Notes: generated from the letters alone by a model not told the origin. A stretch of 64,000 bases of DNA from Occallatibacter savannae (GCF_003131205.1 NZ_QFFY01000001.1:496001-560000); one strand, 5' to 3'. Positions 52,998-63,103 are shown, counted from the stretch's first letter. Made by a program: numbers and translations.

Positions 52998-54902
52998 ATG
53001 CTTCAACCCCGAGGTCAGTCTCGATTGCGATCTTTCCGTGTGCTTCTTGCGGTGACGCTCATTCTGCTTGCCTCTGCACGTCCTGGTCGCACCCAGACGA
53101 TCTTGACGCACAGTGTCGGGGCCCCCGCACGCCTGGATGGTCCGTGGCTTCTCTATGAAGGCGATCCTCCCGGCGATCGATTCGCATCAGTCGATCCTCG
53201 TCCCGGCCGACCTTATCGCCTTGGCGCAGAAAGCCCTCAACCCGGCGGCTCCAACGTCGTGTGGCTTCGCGCGACCGTGTCGACGGATGAACAGCTCTCC
53301 GATCCAGCTTTGCTGGCGAATCCGAACGCCGGCGATTGCAAGATTTTTGTGAACGCACTGAAAGCCGCCGATTGCGGCAACTGGCCGCGGACGACGGAAT
53401 GGGGACGCCGCTGGCTCCTGGTGCATCTGCCTGCCGGTACCGCCCAGATCGCGATTCGAATTGTTGGGCCTCTCAACGGAGTTGCAAGACTCCCGCAATC
53501 CGGGGATGTGCTGCTGGGCCCCGCATCCGTGCTCGTGTCGATACGCACCGCCACCGATGCCAATCACTTCTACAGCGTGCTCCCGGAAGCGCTGCTTTGC
53601 GTGGGCGAACTCCTCGGTGGGTTGATCCTGCTGCTCGTCTTCCGCAACGATTCCCGCGAACGAGCGTACCTGTGGTTCGCCGTTTTCCTATTCCTTGATG
53701 GAACAACGTCGCTGGAGTCGGTCTTTTACAGGGTGTACCCGCTGCTCCCAAGCACGTTCGATCGCTTGACCGATTCGCTTGGCACAATCGGCCGCTATGC
53801 TCCACTGGTCGGATTCATCGCAGCCTTCACCGGTGTCCGTCTCAACCGATGGATGCGTTGGTATCAGATTCTCCTCCTGGTCGCCCCGGTGCTGGTGGGA
53901 ATTCCTTTCTTGAGCGAGAACGTCTCAGAACTGCTGCCTCGATTAAGCATCCAGACCATTCGAGTGATCGGGCTGTTTGTTCAATTGCCCTTCATCGTAG
54001 GTTCGCTGGGATTCCTCTGGTGGAAATGGAGACGCGGAAACCGGGAGGCCGGGCTGCTTCTGCCCTCGTTTCTGCTGGCGAGTGCCTTTGAAGTGCTGGG
54101 AATCATCCGGCCCTCATTCTGGACCTTCCACGTCGGACGCTTCGGCTTCGACTATGACGACTTGTCGGTCTTCTTCTTCCTGGTTTCGATCGCCCCGGTT
54201 CTGCTGTCTCGCCACCGGCGCATGGCTCTTGAGCACGAAAGAACAAAAGCAGAATTCGAAGCCGCACATCGAGTTCAGACCCTGCTGCTTCGCTCGACTC
54301 CAATCAGCAGCGCGAGCATCTGGATCGAAAACGTGTACAGCCCCGCACAGGACGTGGGCGGCGACTTCTTCCACACCACCGTCATCGACGGGCAACACAG
54401 AATCATCATTGGCGATGTGAGCGGCAAGGGCCTCGGAGCGGCCATGCTCGTCTCAGCCATCATCGGCGCGCTCGACACTCTGCGAGATGCAGCACCCGCT
54501 ATGGTGTTGAACTCTTTAAACAATCTGTTGCTTGCCCGCCAGCAGGGCGGCTTCGCGACATGCCTTTGCGCGGTGGTCACGCTCCGCGGCGAGATCAGGA
54601 TCGCGAACGCCGGTCACCTCGCTCCCTATCGCAACGGATCGGAACTCGCAGTCGAACCAGGATTGCCCCTTGGACTGACCACAGGAATCGAGTACGCCGA
54701 GGTATCGTTACCGCTTGCTTCCGGCGACAGGCTGACATTCCTCTCTGACGGCGTCGTCGAGGCTCAGAACGCATCGGGTGAGCTGTTCGGATTCGAGCGA
54801 ACTCAGGCCATCAGCAAAGAATCAGCGGGACGCATTGCGCACGCCGCGCAAACTTTCGGCCAGATCGACGACATCACGGTTCTCACCGTTGCTGTTGCGT
54901 GA
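52998..54902 (+). CDS. Membrane sensor SpoIIE-type phosphatase
   Basis: 634 aa. Signal peptide, then a periplasmic beta-rich sensor domain (about 30-190), seven TM helices (about 200-410), then SpoIIE catalytic domain: AHRVQTLLLRSTPISSASIW, VGGDFFHTTVIDG, IIIGDVSGKGLGAAMLVSAIIG, ANAGHLAPYRNG, SDGVVEAQNASGELFGFERT. The layout is 7TMR-DISM-like. Would dephosphorylate an anti-sigma antagonist in response to an extracellular signal. ATG at 52998. Confidence 0.88.
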   Translation: MLQPRGQSRLRSFRVLLAVTLILLASARPGRTQTILTHSVGAPARLDGPWLLYEGDPPGDRFASVDPRPGRPYRLGAESPQPGGSNVVWLRATVSTDEQLSDPALLANPNAGDCKIFVNALKAADCGNWPRTTEWGRRWLLVHLPAGTAQIAIRIVGPLNGVARLPQSGDVLLGPASVLVSIRTATDANHFYSVLPEALLCVGELLGGLILLLVFRNDSRERAYLWFAVFLFLDGTTSLESVFYRVYPLLPSTFDRLTDSLGTIGRYAPLVGFIAAFTGVRLNRWMRWYQILLLVAPVLVGIPFLSENVSELLPRLSIQTIRVIGLFVQLPFIVGSLGFLWWKWRRGNREAGLLLPSFLLASAFEVLGIIRPSFWTFHVGRFGFDYDDLSVFFFLVSIAPVLLSRHRRMALEHERTKAEFEAAHRVQTLLLRSTPISSASIWIENVYSPAQDVGGDFFHTTVIDGQHRIIIGDVSGKGLGAAMLVSAIIGALDTLRDAAPAMVLNSLNNLLLARQQGGFATCLCAVVTLRGEIRIANAGHLAPYRNGSELAVEPGLPLGLTTGIEYAEVSLPLASGDRLTFLSDGVVEAQNASGELFGFERTQAISKESAGRIAHAAQTFGQIDDITVLTVAVA

Positions 54903-54944
54903 ATCTTGATCTGATTAACTGCCTTACAGTCGAGCCTGGGCGCG

Positions 54945-55580
54945 CTATAGATACAGCTGCCGTGGCCAGCGGCCGATCGGAAGCTTCCTCCGAATCACCA
55001 TCCGCTTCCATTCCGTATATAAAACCGGAAAGAAACAACACGAGATCAACCACAATCCGTTACGGCTATCCCCTCCGAAAAGCAGGACGATCGAGCCGAG
55101 CATCACGACCCACTTGATCGCGCGATAAATCCGGCCTCGGCTCACTGTATAGATGGGCATGAATGGCGGCATAAAGAAGATCGCCATCAATGCGCCAACG
55201 ACAAGTATTCCCTTTGCAAGGGAATACTGATGCATGGCAAGGAACATCACCGAGAGCAACAGCAGCGTTCCCGGCGCCGACAGAATCATCCACTTCGCCC
55301 AGCCGTTCGAGCAGATCATCCGCAATTCTGCATTCGAATTGCGCAGCACCTTAGCCTCCGACTTCGTCAGCAGCACCTTCCGATACTGCCGATTAGCGAC
55401 ACGCGGATCACCAAGCGCCTGCATCGCCATCGCGCCGGCTTGCTGCGGATCAATACTGCTGCCGAGAGCCTCTCCCCGCGCAGCCTCGAAGTGCTCCTCG
55501 ATCTCACGTCTTACCGTCTCCGCAGACTCCTGAGACAAACCTCTGACCGCCCGCTTCAACCAAACATCCAGAGTCGCCAT
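54945..55580 (-). CDS. Membrane protein with HAAS-type N-terminal domain
   Basis: 211 aa. The N-terminal helical part (WLKRAVRGLSQESAETVRREIEEHFEAARGEALGSSIDPQQAGAMAMQALGDPRVANRQYRKVLLTK) has the HAAS/DUF1700-like pattern often encoded next to PadR regulators. Then four TM helices. The ATG follows the padR-like stop directly (TAG then ATG), so translation is coupled. Expected to signal with the PadR protein; no target is visible. Confidence 0.82.
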   Translation of the reverse strand: MATLDVWLKRAVRGLSQESAETVRREIEEHFEAARGEALGSSIDPQQAGAMAMQALGDPRVANRQYRKVLLTKSEAKVLRNSNAELRMICSNGWAKWMILSAPGTLLLLSVMFLAMHQYSLAKGILVVGALMAIFFMPPFMPIYTVSRGRIYRAIKWVVMLGSIVLLFGGDSRNGLWLISCCFFPVLYTEWKRMVIRRKLPIGRWPRQLYL

Positions 55581-55892
55581 CTATGCCTCCCCCAGAATCA
55601 TGCTGACTGCCCGCGAAAGCTGCTGCCACTCGGCGCGATCGTCCTTCAGCGCCTTCCGCCCCGCCGGAGTGATCCGATAGTAGCGGCGAGCCCGCCCGCT
55701 CTCCACACCCTCATACGACTCGACCGAGCCTTCGTTCTCCAGCTTGTGCAGCGCCGGATAGAGCGTGCCTTCCTTGAAATCGAGCAGGCCGTCTGAGCTC
55801 TGCTTGATCTTCTGCGCGATCCGATACCCGTGGCTCGGCTCCTGCGCTAAAAATTCAAGAATCAGCGTCGGAAGTGTCCCTTTCAGGTTCAT
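55581..55892 (-). CDS. PadR-family transcriptional regulator
   Basis: 103 aa winged-helix protein: LILEFLAQEPSHGYRIAQKIKQSSDGLLDFKEGTLYPALHKLENEGSVESYEGVESGRARRYYRITPAGRKALKDDRAEWQQL is a complete PadR fold. Start ATG at 55892. It ends directly before the HAAS-type gene. It probably represses its own operon. Confidence 0.92.
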   Translation of the reverse strand: MNLKGTLPTLILEFLAQEPSHGYRIAQKIKQSSDGLLDFKEGTLYPALHKLENEGSVESYEGVESGRARRYYRITPAGRKALKDDRAEWQQLSRAVSMILGEA

Positions 55893-56018
55893 ACATCGGA
55901 ATACTATGCATCGGGCTTGCTATTGTCAAGCACAAAGCATGATCCGGTTCAGGGCCTCGCTCATCGCACAGTCTCACCGTGCCCTGAGTGGGCGGAGAAA
56001 CAACTTGCACGGATACCT

Positions 56019-59000
56019 TTAGCCTTGTGCTTTCGGTGTCAGCCTCAGAAACTTCCTGCACTCGGCATCCCAGTTCGCCAGCAGCCAGCGCGCTCGCGTG
56101 CTTGCAGTCTTCTCCGCATGCGACGCCACCAAATCCCGAATCGAACCCCGAGCCTCATCATCGAGTTGCTCCCACTTTTCCGGCATCAGAAACGCTTCAT
56201 GGTAGCGGCTGTTACCCAGAAGATCCCCATCCTCGTCGTAGACCCATGCCAGACCTCCGGTCATCCCTGCGCCGAAGTTGATCCCAGTGCGTCCCAGCAC
56301 GACAGCAAGTCCCCCGGTCATGTATTCGCATCCGTGATCGCCAACCCCCTCCACGATCGCGCACGCCCCAGAGTTTCGAACTGCAAAGCGCTCGCCTGCG
56401 CGTCCCGCTGCAAAGAGCAACCCGCCGGTTGCACCATAAAGCGCCACATTGCCAATAAGCGTATGCGCCTCGCTCTGCTGCGCAATGCGGCCTCTTCCAC
56501 GAAGAATGAGTTCGCCACCGCAGAGCCCCTTGCCGACAAAGTCATTCGCCAGCCCCTCAAGCGACAACGTCATTCCCGTCGTAGCGAACGCGCCGAACGA
56601 CTGCCCTGCCGTTCCGTGCAGGTTAAATGTGAGCTGCGAACCCTCCTTGCAGCCGTTATCCGCGCGATGTTTCGCGATCTCTCCGGCAAGCCGCGCACCC
56701 AGAGTACGATCCTCGTTCGTCACGCGCGACTCGATCGAGAACGGTACGCCTGACTTGTATGCCGCAAGCGCCGGTCCCACCCAGGCATCGTCTAACGGTG
56801 CGTGCGGCTCGGGCCTGTCGTTGCGCTTCCCTGCCCAGCGAATAGCGCCGCCCGTCTCTGCCGCGACAGCAGTTGCGGCAAGCACGGGCTTGAGGTCGAT
56901 CCCCGCATCGAAACGCACCTGCTCCAGCAAATCAGTCCTGCCGATGGCATCCTGCAGCGACGACAATCCGAGCTTCGCTAGCAGCTGCCGTACCCCTTCA
57001 GCCAGCTCGTTGCAGAAACGGACAACATGCTCCGGCTTCCCCCGGAACTTCGCCCGCAGGTCCGGCCGCTGCGTCGCGATCCCCGTAGGACAAGTATTCA
57101 GATGGCATTGCCGGGCCATATCGCAACCGAGCGCAACCAGTACCGCCGTCCCGAATGCGTATTCATCTGCGCCCAGAAGAGCCGCGATCACAATATCGCG
57201 CGCAGTCCGCAGCCCACCGTCCGTACGCAACCGTACGCGCCCGCGCAGCCCGTTATGGATGAGCACCTGCTGAGCCTCAGCAAGGCCAAGCTCCCACGGA
57301 TTTCCCGCGTACTTGATGCTTGATAGCGGCGAAGCGCCGGTGCCACCTGAGTGCCCTGCGATCACGATGTAGTCCGCATACGCCTTCGCCACACCCGCTG
57401 CGATCGTTCCGATGCCGCAACTGGAGACAAGCTTCACTCCCACGGCTGCCCGCGGATTCGCGCGCTTCAAATCCCAGATGAGCTGCGCAAGATCCTCAAT
57501 CGAGTAGATGTCATGGTGCGGCGGGGGTGAGATCAACTGCATCCCCGGTTGCGCATGCCGCAGCCGCGCGATCAGTTCCGTAACCTTGTGGCCCGGCAGC
57601 TGCCCTCCTTCTCCCGGCTTCGCTCCCTGCGCAATCTTGATCTCAAGCTCCTCTGCGTGCGCCAGGTACTCCGCCGTTACGCCGAACCGGGCGCTCGCAA
57701 CCTGCTTGATCTTGTTGTTCAGCAGCGAGGGCGCCCCATTCAGCGGCGCATAAACGCTTGGATCCTCGCCGCCCTCTCCCGTGTTGGACCGACCGCCCAG
57801 GACGTTCATCGCCTCCGTGATCGTCTGGTGTGCCTCCGGAGAAAGCGACCCGAAGGACATCGCACTCGCGATGAATGTGCGCGTGATCGTGTCGGCGGCA
57901 GCGACCTGGTCGACGGCAACCTCCGGACCAGCCGGACTAATCTCCAGAAGATCGCGCAGGTTCGCAGGCTGCGGTTCCACTGCTTGTGCAGAGAACGTTG
58001 CGAACGGCGCAAGCGCCAGCGCGGCTCCCTGCTTGGTCGATCCCACAACTGTCTGCAGAGCGCGAACCGTCGTGGGCTGCCAGCCGTGCGACTCAGCCTC
58101 ATCCGCTTTGCGAAAACGCACAAATCCGTAGTCCGGAAGTTCTCGCACATTCGCCGGCTCCGCAGTTCCCTCGCCCGGCTGCCCTTCTCCCACGAGCTTT
58201 GCGCTCCACAACTGCCTCACGTAGTTCTCAATCTCGACGTAGCCAACACCGCCGATCGGAGCCGGAACGCCTGCGAAGCACTTGTCCACCACATGCTGCG
58301 CGATGCCGATTGCGTCGAAGAGATGCGCGCCGCGATAGCTGTCCACCACGCTGATGCCCATCTTCGACATCACCTTCGCCAATCCATGCTCAAGCGCATG
58401 CAGCAGGTTTTCTTCCCCATGCTCCGGGTTCAAACTGCGCGCGGTCTCCAGCGCAAGCCACGGGCAAACCGCTCCGACCCCCAGACCCAGCAGAACCGCC
58501 ACATGGTGAATCTCGCGGGCATCTGCAGCTTCCACCGCGATGCCCACCTCCGCGCGAACCCCCGCCTTTGTCAAAGCTAGATGCACCGCGCCCGCGGCCA
58601 TCGCCATCGGAACGGGTATCGCTCTGGCGTCAGCTCCGCGGTCGGTAAGAATCAGCAGCGACGCACCCTCCCGCACCAGTTCGATCGCCCGCTCCGCGAG
58701 AATGTCGACAGCGACTTCAAGCGTGGACTCAGGCGAGTAGAGGCAGTGCAGAATCGCATGCGGCATCTTCTCGGCCTGCGGATGGTGCCCTTCAACCAGC
58801 GCGTGCATCTGCCCAAGCGAGAGGATCGGCGAGCGCAGCGACAGTCCAGGCAGCGGCTCGCGAAGCTCGAGGATGTGCGGCCACGGCCCGAGACGCGTAT
58901 GCATCTGGAAAACGACGTTCTCGCGCAGAGGATCGATCGGCGGATTCGTCACCTGCGCAAACCGCTGCCGAAAGAAAGCATAGAGTGGACGCGGCGCCCG

Positions 59001-60485
59001 CGCCAGCGGCGCGATCGAGGTATCGTCGCCCATCGACCACACCGCGTCTTTGCCGTCCGTCGCCATCGGCTGCAGAATCATGCGAACATCCTCGCGGGTG
59101 TAGCCAAACCGGTGCTGCAGGCGATTGAGTTCCGCAGGATCGAACGGCGCAGGCGCCTCGAGTGAGTCCTGAAGAGGAACGTCTTCGCGAATCAGGTCCT
59201 GATACTGGCGCTTCGTGTCGTAGATGCGCAGAATCTCTTCGTTCTCGAAAAAACGGTGATAGTCCAGATCGGCAACGATCATCTGACCCGGCCCCAGTCG
59301 TCCGCTATGAATCACGTGATCCGGATCCATATCCACCAGGCCTGCCTCAGAACCCGCAACAACAAGCCCCGTGTCGTCCAGCGCAAAACGGCAAGGCCGA
59401 AGCCCGTTGCGATCGAGGATGGCCCCCACCTGGTACCCATCGGTAAAGGCAAGCGCCGCCGGGCCATCCCACGGCTCGATGATGTCTCCGCTGTACTGCA
59501 GGAATGACGATGAGTTTCCCGGATTGGCCGGAGGCACCACCATGCGCACAGCCTCGCCCACCGTTCGGCCGCTATGTGCCAGCAGTTCGACGATCTCATC
59601 CAGCGAAGTGGAGTCCGAACCGCCCTGCGTGAGAATCGGATACATGTCCAGCGGTAGGGTGGCAGCACGGGCTTCCATGCGTGCGCGGTTGCCCCAGATA
59701 GTGTTGATCTCCCCGTTGTGCGCAAGACATCGGAACGGCTGAGCACGCTCCCACGAAGGCAACACGTTGGTTGCATAACGCTGATGGAACAGCGCAAATG
59801 GCGTCGTGAAATTCGGATCCGCAAGGTCAGGGTAAAACTCTGCGAGAAGCCGACCCGCGCACAGAGCCTTGTAGATCATCGTCGACGACGAAATGCTGAC
59901 AATGTAGCCCGGAAGCCCTGAACGCTCAAACTGCTTCCGTGCCAGGAAGAGTCGGCGGTTGAAGAACTCTGCATCGTCGGTTGTGACCAACAGGTGCCAT
60001 ATTTCGGGCCGCGACGATTCGGCAATCGCCCCCAGCACCTCAGGACGGATCGGAACCGGCCGCCAGGAGAGAACCTCGATATCCTGCTCGAACAATGCCG
60101 ACTCAAGTTCCGTTCGCTGGGCGGTATCGTCTTTGGGCAGGAAGACGACGGCAACTCCCAGAGGGCTGCTCTCGTCGAGCCAGAGGCCGCACTGCTCGAG
60201 CAGCCACTCCCGCGGAATCCGAGTGGTGACGCCTACGCCGTCCGACGATTTGCCATCCGCAGCAACGGCGCCGCGATGCTCCAGCCGGCCCAGCGCGGTC
60301 ACGGCATGTTGCAGGATCTGGTGCGATGGCTCAGCCGATAGCTGGGCTACAAACCCCACACCGCAGGAATCAAAGTCAAACCGCGGATCGATCAGGCTAC
60401 CGCCGATATACGAAGGCAGACTCGAGGCGTAGCCAGGCTGCAGGCTGTTCGTAGAAGAGGATGAAAGCCGATTAGGGAAGCCCAT
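56019..60485 (-). CDS. gltB: Glutamate synthase, large subunit
   Basis: 1488 aa. Catalytic Cys41 in FDSCGVGFVAQL after a propeptide of about 40 residues, class II amidotransferase N-terminal domain, FMN domain with GGTGASPLSSIKYAGNPWELGLAE, 3Fe-4S motif CDMARQCHLNTCP, C-terminal beta-helix with GCEYMTGGLAVVLGRTGINFGAGMTGG. Converts glutamine and 2-oxoglutarate to two glutamates. ATG at 60485 is used. No gltD lies next to it, so the small subunit is elsewhere or the enzyme is ferredoxin-dependent. Faces away from the arg operon. Confidence 0.96.
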   Translation of the reverse strand: MGFPNRLSSSSTNSLQPGYASSLPSYIGGSLIDPRFDFDSCGVGFVAQLSAEPSHQILQHAVTALGRLEHRGAVAADGKSSDGVGVTTRIPREWLLEQCGLWLDESSPLGVAVVFLPKDDTAQRTELESALFEQDIEVLSWRPVPIRPEVLGAIAESSRPEIWHLLVTTDDAEFFNRRLFLARKQFERSGLPGYIVSISSSTMIYKALCAGRLLAEFYPDLADPNFTTPFALFHQRYATNVLPSWERAQPFRCLAHNGEINTIWGNRARMEARAATLPLDMYPILTQGGSDSTSLDEIVELLAHSGRTVGEAVRMVVPPANPGNSSSFLQYSGDIIEPWDGPAALAFTDGYQVGAILDRNGLRPCRFALDDTGLVVAGSEAGLVDMDPDHVIHSGRLGPGQMIVADLDYHRFFENEEILRIYDTKRQYQDLIREDVPLQDSLEAPAPFDPAELNRLQHRFGYTREDVRMILQPMATDGKDAVWSMGDDTSIAPLARAPRPLYAFFRQRFAQVTNPPIDPLRENVVFQMHTRLGPWPHILELREPLPGLSLRSPILSLGQMHALVEGHHPQAEKMPHAILHCLYSPESTLEVAVDILAERAIELVREGASLLILTDRGADARAIPVPMAMAAGAVHLALTKAGVRAEVGIAVEAADAREIHHVAVLLGLGVGAVCPWLALETARSLNPEHGEENLLHALEHGLAKVMSKMGISVVDSYRGAHLFDAIGIAQHVVDKCFAGVPAPIGGVGYVEIENYVRQLWSAKLVGEGQPGEGTAEPANVRELPDYGFVRFRKADEAESHGWQPTTVRALQTVVGSTKQGAALALAPFATFSAQAVEPQPANLRDLLEISPAGPEVAVDQVAAADTITRTFIASAMSFGSLSPEAHQTITEAMNVLGGRSNTGEGGEDPSVYAPLNGAPSLLNNKIKQVASARFGVTAEYLAHAEELEIKIAQGAKPGEGGQLPGHKVTELIARLRHAQPGMQLISPPPHHDIYSIEDLAQLIWDLKRANPRAAVGVKLVSSCGIGTIAAGVAKAYADYIVIAGHSGGTGASPLSSIKYAGNPWELGLAEAQQVLIHNGLRGRVRLRTDGGLRTARDIVIAALLGADEYAFGTAVLVALGCDMARQCHLNTCPTGIATQRPDLRAKFRGKPEHVVRFCNELAEGVRQLLAKLGLSSLQDAIGRTDLLEQVRFDAGIDLKPVLAATAVAAETGGAIRWAGKRNDRPEPHAPLDDAWVGPALAAYKSGVPFSIESRVTNEDRTLGARLAGEIAKHRADNGCKEGSQLTFNLHGTAGQSFGAFATTGMTLSLEGLANDFVGKGLCGGELILRGRGRIAQQSEAHTLIGNVALYGATGGLLFAAGRAGERFAVRNSGACAIVEGVGDHGCEYMTGGLAVVLGRTGINFGAGMTGGLAWVYDEDGDLLGNSRYHEAFLMPEKWEQLDDEARGSIRDLVASHAEKTASTRARWLLANWDAECRKFLRLTPKAQG

Positions 60486-60674
60486 AGTCAACTATACGAC
60501 CTTTGTAATTTGGATTTGAGAAGCGGCTAGAGAGGGTACGGAATTTGGGAGATCGCGGAGAGACTACGCGGCGCGCAGCGGCGCTGGCCGCCGGCTAAGT
60601 CGAGTTCGAGTTTGGGGTCGAAACACGCGCATATTACCTTTGCTGATTCCGCTGGCGGGTAGTGGAAAACCCGC

Positions 60675-60709
60675 TTGCATAGTTATACAGTGCCTTGTAT
60701 ATTTATGCA
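60675..60709 (+). promoter_or_regulatory. arg operon promoter with two ARG-box-like sites
   Basis: -35 TTGCAT (60675-60680), 17-bp spacer, -10 TATATT (60698-60703). Two 14-bp near-palindromes overlap it: TGCATAGTTATACA (60676-60689) and TGTATATTTATGCA (60696-60709), centre to centre 20 bp, nearly two helix turns. They resemble ARG boxes, and the first gene is argR, so autoregulation is expected. Confidence 0.8.
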
Positions 60710-60757
60710 AGCGCGGCCGCCGCATGCGAGCCGCGTTTTGCTTTGCTGGAAAGAAAG

Positions 60758-61213
60758 ATGAAGTTTCAACGGCACAATGCGATTCGCGAACTGGTTGCGC
60801 ACGCCCTCGTTGCAAATCAAGACGAGTTGCGGCGCAAGCTGCGCAGGCGCGGCTTCGAAGTGACACAGGCAACGCTCTCCCGCGATATCCACGAGCTGCA
60901 GCTTACCAAAGGTCCGAACGGTTATTCCCTTCCGAATGGAAATGGAAATGGCCACAGCGTGATCGACGACGGCCCGCCCTCGGTCGCGGAGATCATGGAA
61001 AGCTTCGGCCTGGAAGTAAAGCACGCGATGAACCAGGTGATCCTCAGAACGACGATGGGCGGCGCGCAGCCCATGGCTGCCGCGCTCGATCGCGAGCGCT
61101 GGAGCGAGGTGCTGGGCACAATTGCAGGGGACGACACCGTCCTGGTGATCTGTCCTGACCTGAAACGCGCTCATGAAGTCGAATCGCGGCTCAGAAGGAT
61201 GCTGGAATCATGA
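60758..61213 (+). CDS. argR: Arginine repressor
   Basis: 151 aa. N-terminal winged-helix: RHNAIRELVAHALVANQDELRRKLRRRGFEVTQATLSRDIHELQLTK (family pattern ..TQATLSRDI..). C-terminal arginine-binding domain ending GTIAGDDTVLVICPDLKRAHEVESRLRRML (GD motif). A Gly/Asn linker (LPNGNGNGHS) separates the domains. ATG at 60758. Heads the arg operon and overlaps argC by 4 bp. Confidence 0.95.
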   Translation: MKFQRHNAIRELVAHALVANQDELRRKLRRRGFEVTQATLSRDIHELQLTKGPNGYSLPNGNGNGHSVIDDGPPSVAEIMESFGLEVKHAMNQVILRTTMGGAQPMAAALDRERWSEVLGTIAGDDTVLVICPDLKRAHEVESRLRRMLES

Positions 61214-62277
61214 GCCACGCTGTGCAGACTGCAGTCATCGGAGTGACGGGTTACGCCGGCGCAGAACTGGCGCGCCTGCTGCTGCATCATCCCCGCCTCA
61301 AAGGTACGCCGCCCGTATTCGCGGGACGGGTGAACGAAAAGGATGCAGCACGCGGCGGAGTTCCACTGGAAGAGATTCATCCCCAGTTGGCCGACAACAA
61401 CGGCAGCCGGTCACTCAAAATGCAGCCGTTCTCCTGGAAGGCGATGGCTGATCGCGGCGTCGAAGTTCTGTTTCTAGCTACTCCGCACGAGCAGTCACGC
61501 GAGTGGGTTCCCGAAGCGCTCGAGCACGGCTTGCGTGTTGTGGACCTGAGCGGCGCCTGGCGTCTGACCGAAGCGAAGAATCGCGCGGTGTATGCGTTTG
61601 AAGACGAGGGAGCGGCGACAGCAACCGCAACTCAGGCACAGGCCGTCTACGGAATGCCCGAACTGCACCGCGCCGAGATCGCGGAAGCGAAGCTCGTTGC
61701 CAATCCAGGCTGCTATGCAACGTCAGTGATTCTGGCAGTGCGGCCGCTGGTTGCGGCCGGCCTTCTCGATCTGGCGCACGGTATCGTGGCGGATTCGAAA
61801 AGCGGCGTCAGCGGGGCGGGTAAGGCGCCGACCGCAAAGACACACTATATGTATGCCGCGGATAATCTGTCCGCGTACGGCGTCTTCAGCCATCGTCACA
61901 CCGGTGAACTGCTCGAGCAGATCGGCATCGCTGCCGGCGATATCGTCTTCACGCCGCACCTGCTTCCCATTCCGCGCGGCATCATGTCCACCATCTACGT
62001 GCGCTTCAAAGAGCCGCAGACGCGAGACATTGTGCTGCAGGTCTATCGCGATTTCTTCGCGGCCAGCCCCATGGTTCGGATCTACGAGAATTCGCTGCCC
62101 CAGATTCAATACTCGGTCCGCACCAATTTCGCGGATATCGGGTTTCAGCTATCGAACGACGGCCGGCGAGCTGTAATCGTCAGTTGTCTCGACAACCTGC
62201 TCAAAGGCGCATCAGGACAGGCTGTGCAAAACATGAACGTGATGCTCGGCTGGAACGAGGCGGAGGGCCTGGCATGA
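61210..62277 (+). CDS. argC: N-acetyl-gamma-glutamyl-phosphate reductase
   Basis: 355 aa NADPH-dependent reductase. GVTGYAGAELARLLLHHP is the cofactor motif; the catalytic Cys is in VANPGCYATSVILAV; SGVSGAGKAPTAKTHY and HRHTGELLEQ (His) follow. Overlaps argR and argB by 4 bp each. Third step of arginine synthesis in the acetylated route. Confidence 0.96.
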   Translation: MSHAVQTAVIGVTGYAGAELARLLLHHPRLKGTPPVFAGRVNEKDAARGGVPLEEIHPQLADNNGSRSLKMQPFSWKAMADRGVEVLFLATPHEQSREWVPEALEHGLRVVDLSGAWRLTEAKNRAVYAFEDEGAATATATQAQAVYGMPELHRAEIAEAKLVANPGCYATSVILAVRPLVAAGLLDLAHGIVADSKSGVSGAGKAPTAKTHYMYAADNLSAYGVFSHRHTGELLEQIGIAAGDIVFTPHLLPIPRGIMSTIYVRFKEPQTRDIVLQVYRDFFAASPMVRIYENSLPQIQYSVRTNFADIGFQLSNDGRRAVIVSCLDNLLKGASGQAVQNMNVMLGWNEAEGLA

Positions 62278-63056
62278 AGTACGTTGTAAAACTTGGTGGG
62301 GCGGGTCTGGAAGTTCCGGAACTTTTGCAGGGCTGCGTACGCGCGATCGCAGATCTGGTCCGCGACGGAAACCAGGTTGCCGTGGTGCATGGCGGCGGCA
62401 TTCAGCTGACGAAGATGATGGAACGCCTCGGCGCGAAGAGCGAGTTCGTCAACGGCCTTCGCGTCACGGACGAGGAAACACGGAACATCGCCCTGATGGT
62501 CTTTGCCGGCAAGGTGAACAAAGGCCTGGTCGCCGCGCTCGGCGCGCTCGGCCAACCAGCGGTCGGAATGACGGGCGGCGATGGCCTCCTCTTCCGCGCT
62601 CGCAAGAAGCGGACAGCCCCGGACCTCGGCTTTGTCGGCGAGATCGCTGCCAGCGACGCCCGCTGGATCGACGCCATCTGGAAGCTGAACGGCGTTCCTG
62701 TGATCGCTCCCATCGCGCTTGGCTTTGACGGCGAGTACTACAACGTAAACGGCGATGAAATGGCAGCCGCCTGCGCTGTAGCCTGCCATGCAGATGCACT
62801 CGTCTTCCTCACCGACGTCCCTGGCGTCAAGGGTGCTGACGGAAACGTGCTGCGCTGGCTCAGCATTGACCAGATCGCGGAGATGGCCAAGAACGCGATC
62901 ATCTCCGGCGGCATGTTACCCAAGCTTGGAGCTTGCCGCGAAGCACTCTTAAACGGTGTAAAGCGCGTCAGAATTCTGCCCGCAGCTGCCGCCGGTTCCC
63001 TTCCCGATCTCTGCAGCAGCCGCGTAGCTCATGGAACTGAAGTGATGGTAGCTTGA
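62274..63056 (+). CDS. argB: N-acetylglutamate kinase
   Basis: 260 aa amino-acid kinase. VVKLGGAGLEVPELLQG, VVHGGGIQLTKMMERLG, RVTDEETRNIALMVFAGKVNKGLVAAL, VNGDEMAAACAVACHADALVFLTDVPGVKGADGNV and ISGGMLPKLGACREALLNGVKRVRIL (regulatory/catalytic loops) are clear. ATG at 62274 overlaps the argC stop. The usual second step of the pathway. Confidence 0.96.
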   Translation: MKYVVKLGGAGLEVPELLQGCVRAIADLVRDGNQVAVVHGGGIQLTKMMERLGAKSEFVNGLRVTDEETRNIALMVFAGKVNKGLVAALGALGQPAVGMTGGDGLLFRARKKRTAPDLGFVGEIAASDARWIDAIWKLNGVPVIAPIALGFDGEYYNVNGDEMAAACAVACHADALVFLTDVPGVKGADGNVLRWLSIDQIAEMAKNAIISGGMLPKLGACREALLNGVKRVRILPAAAAGSLPDLCSSRVAHGTEVMVA

Positions 63057-63103
63057 TCGGCTAAGCCTCCGATCAACCGAGATCCATTTTTGAGGAGTAT
63101 GCA

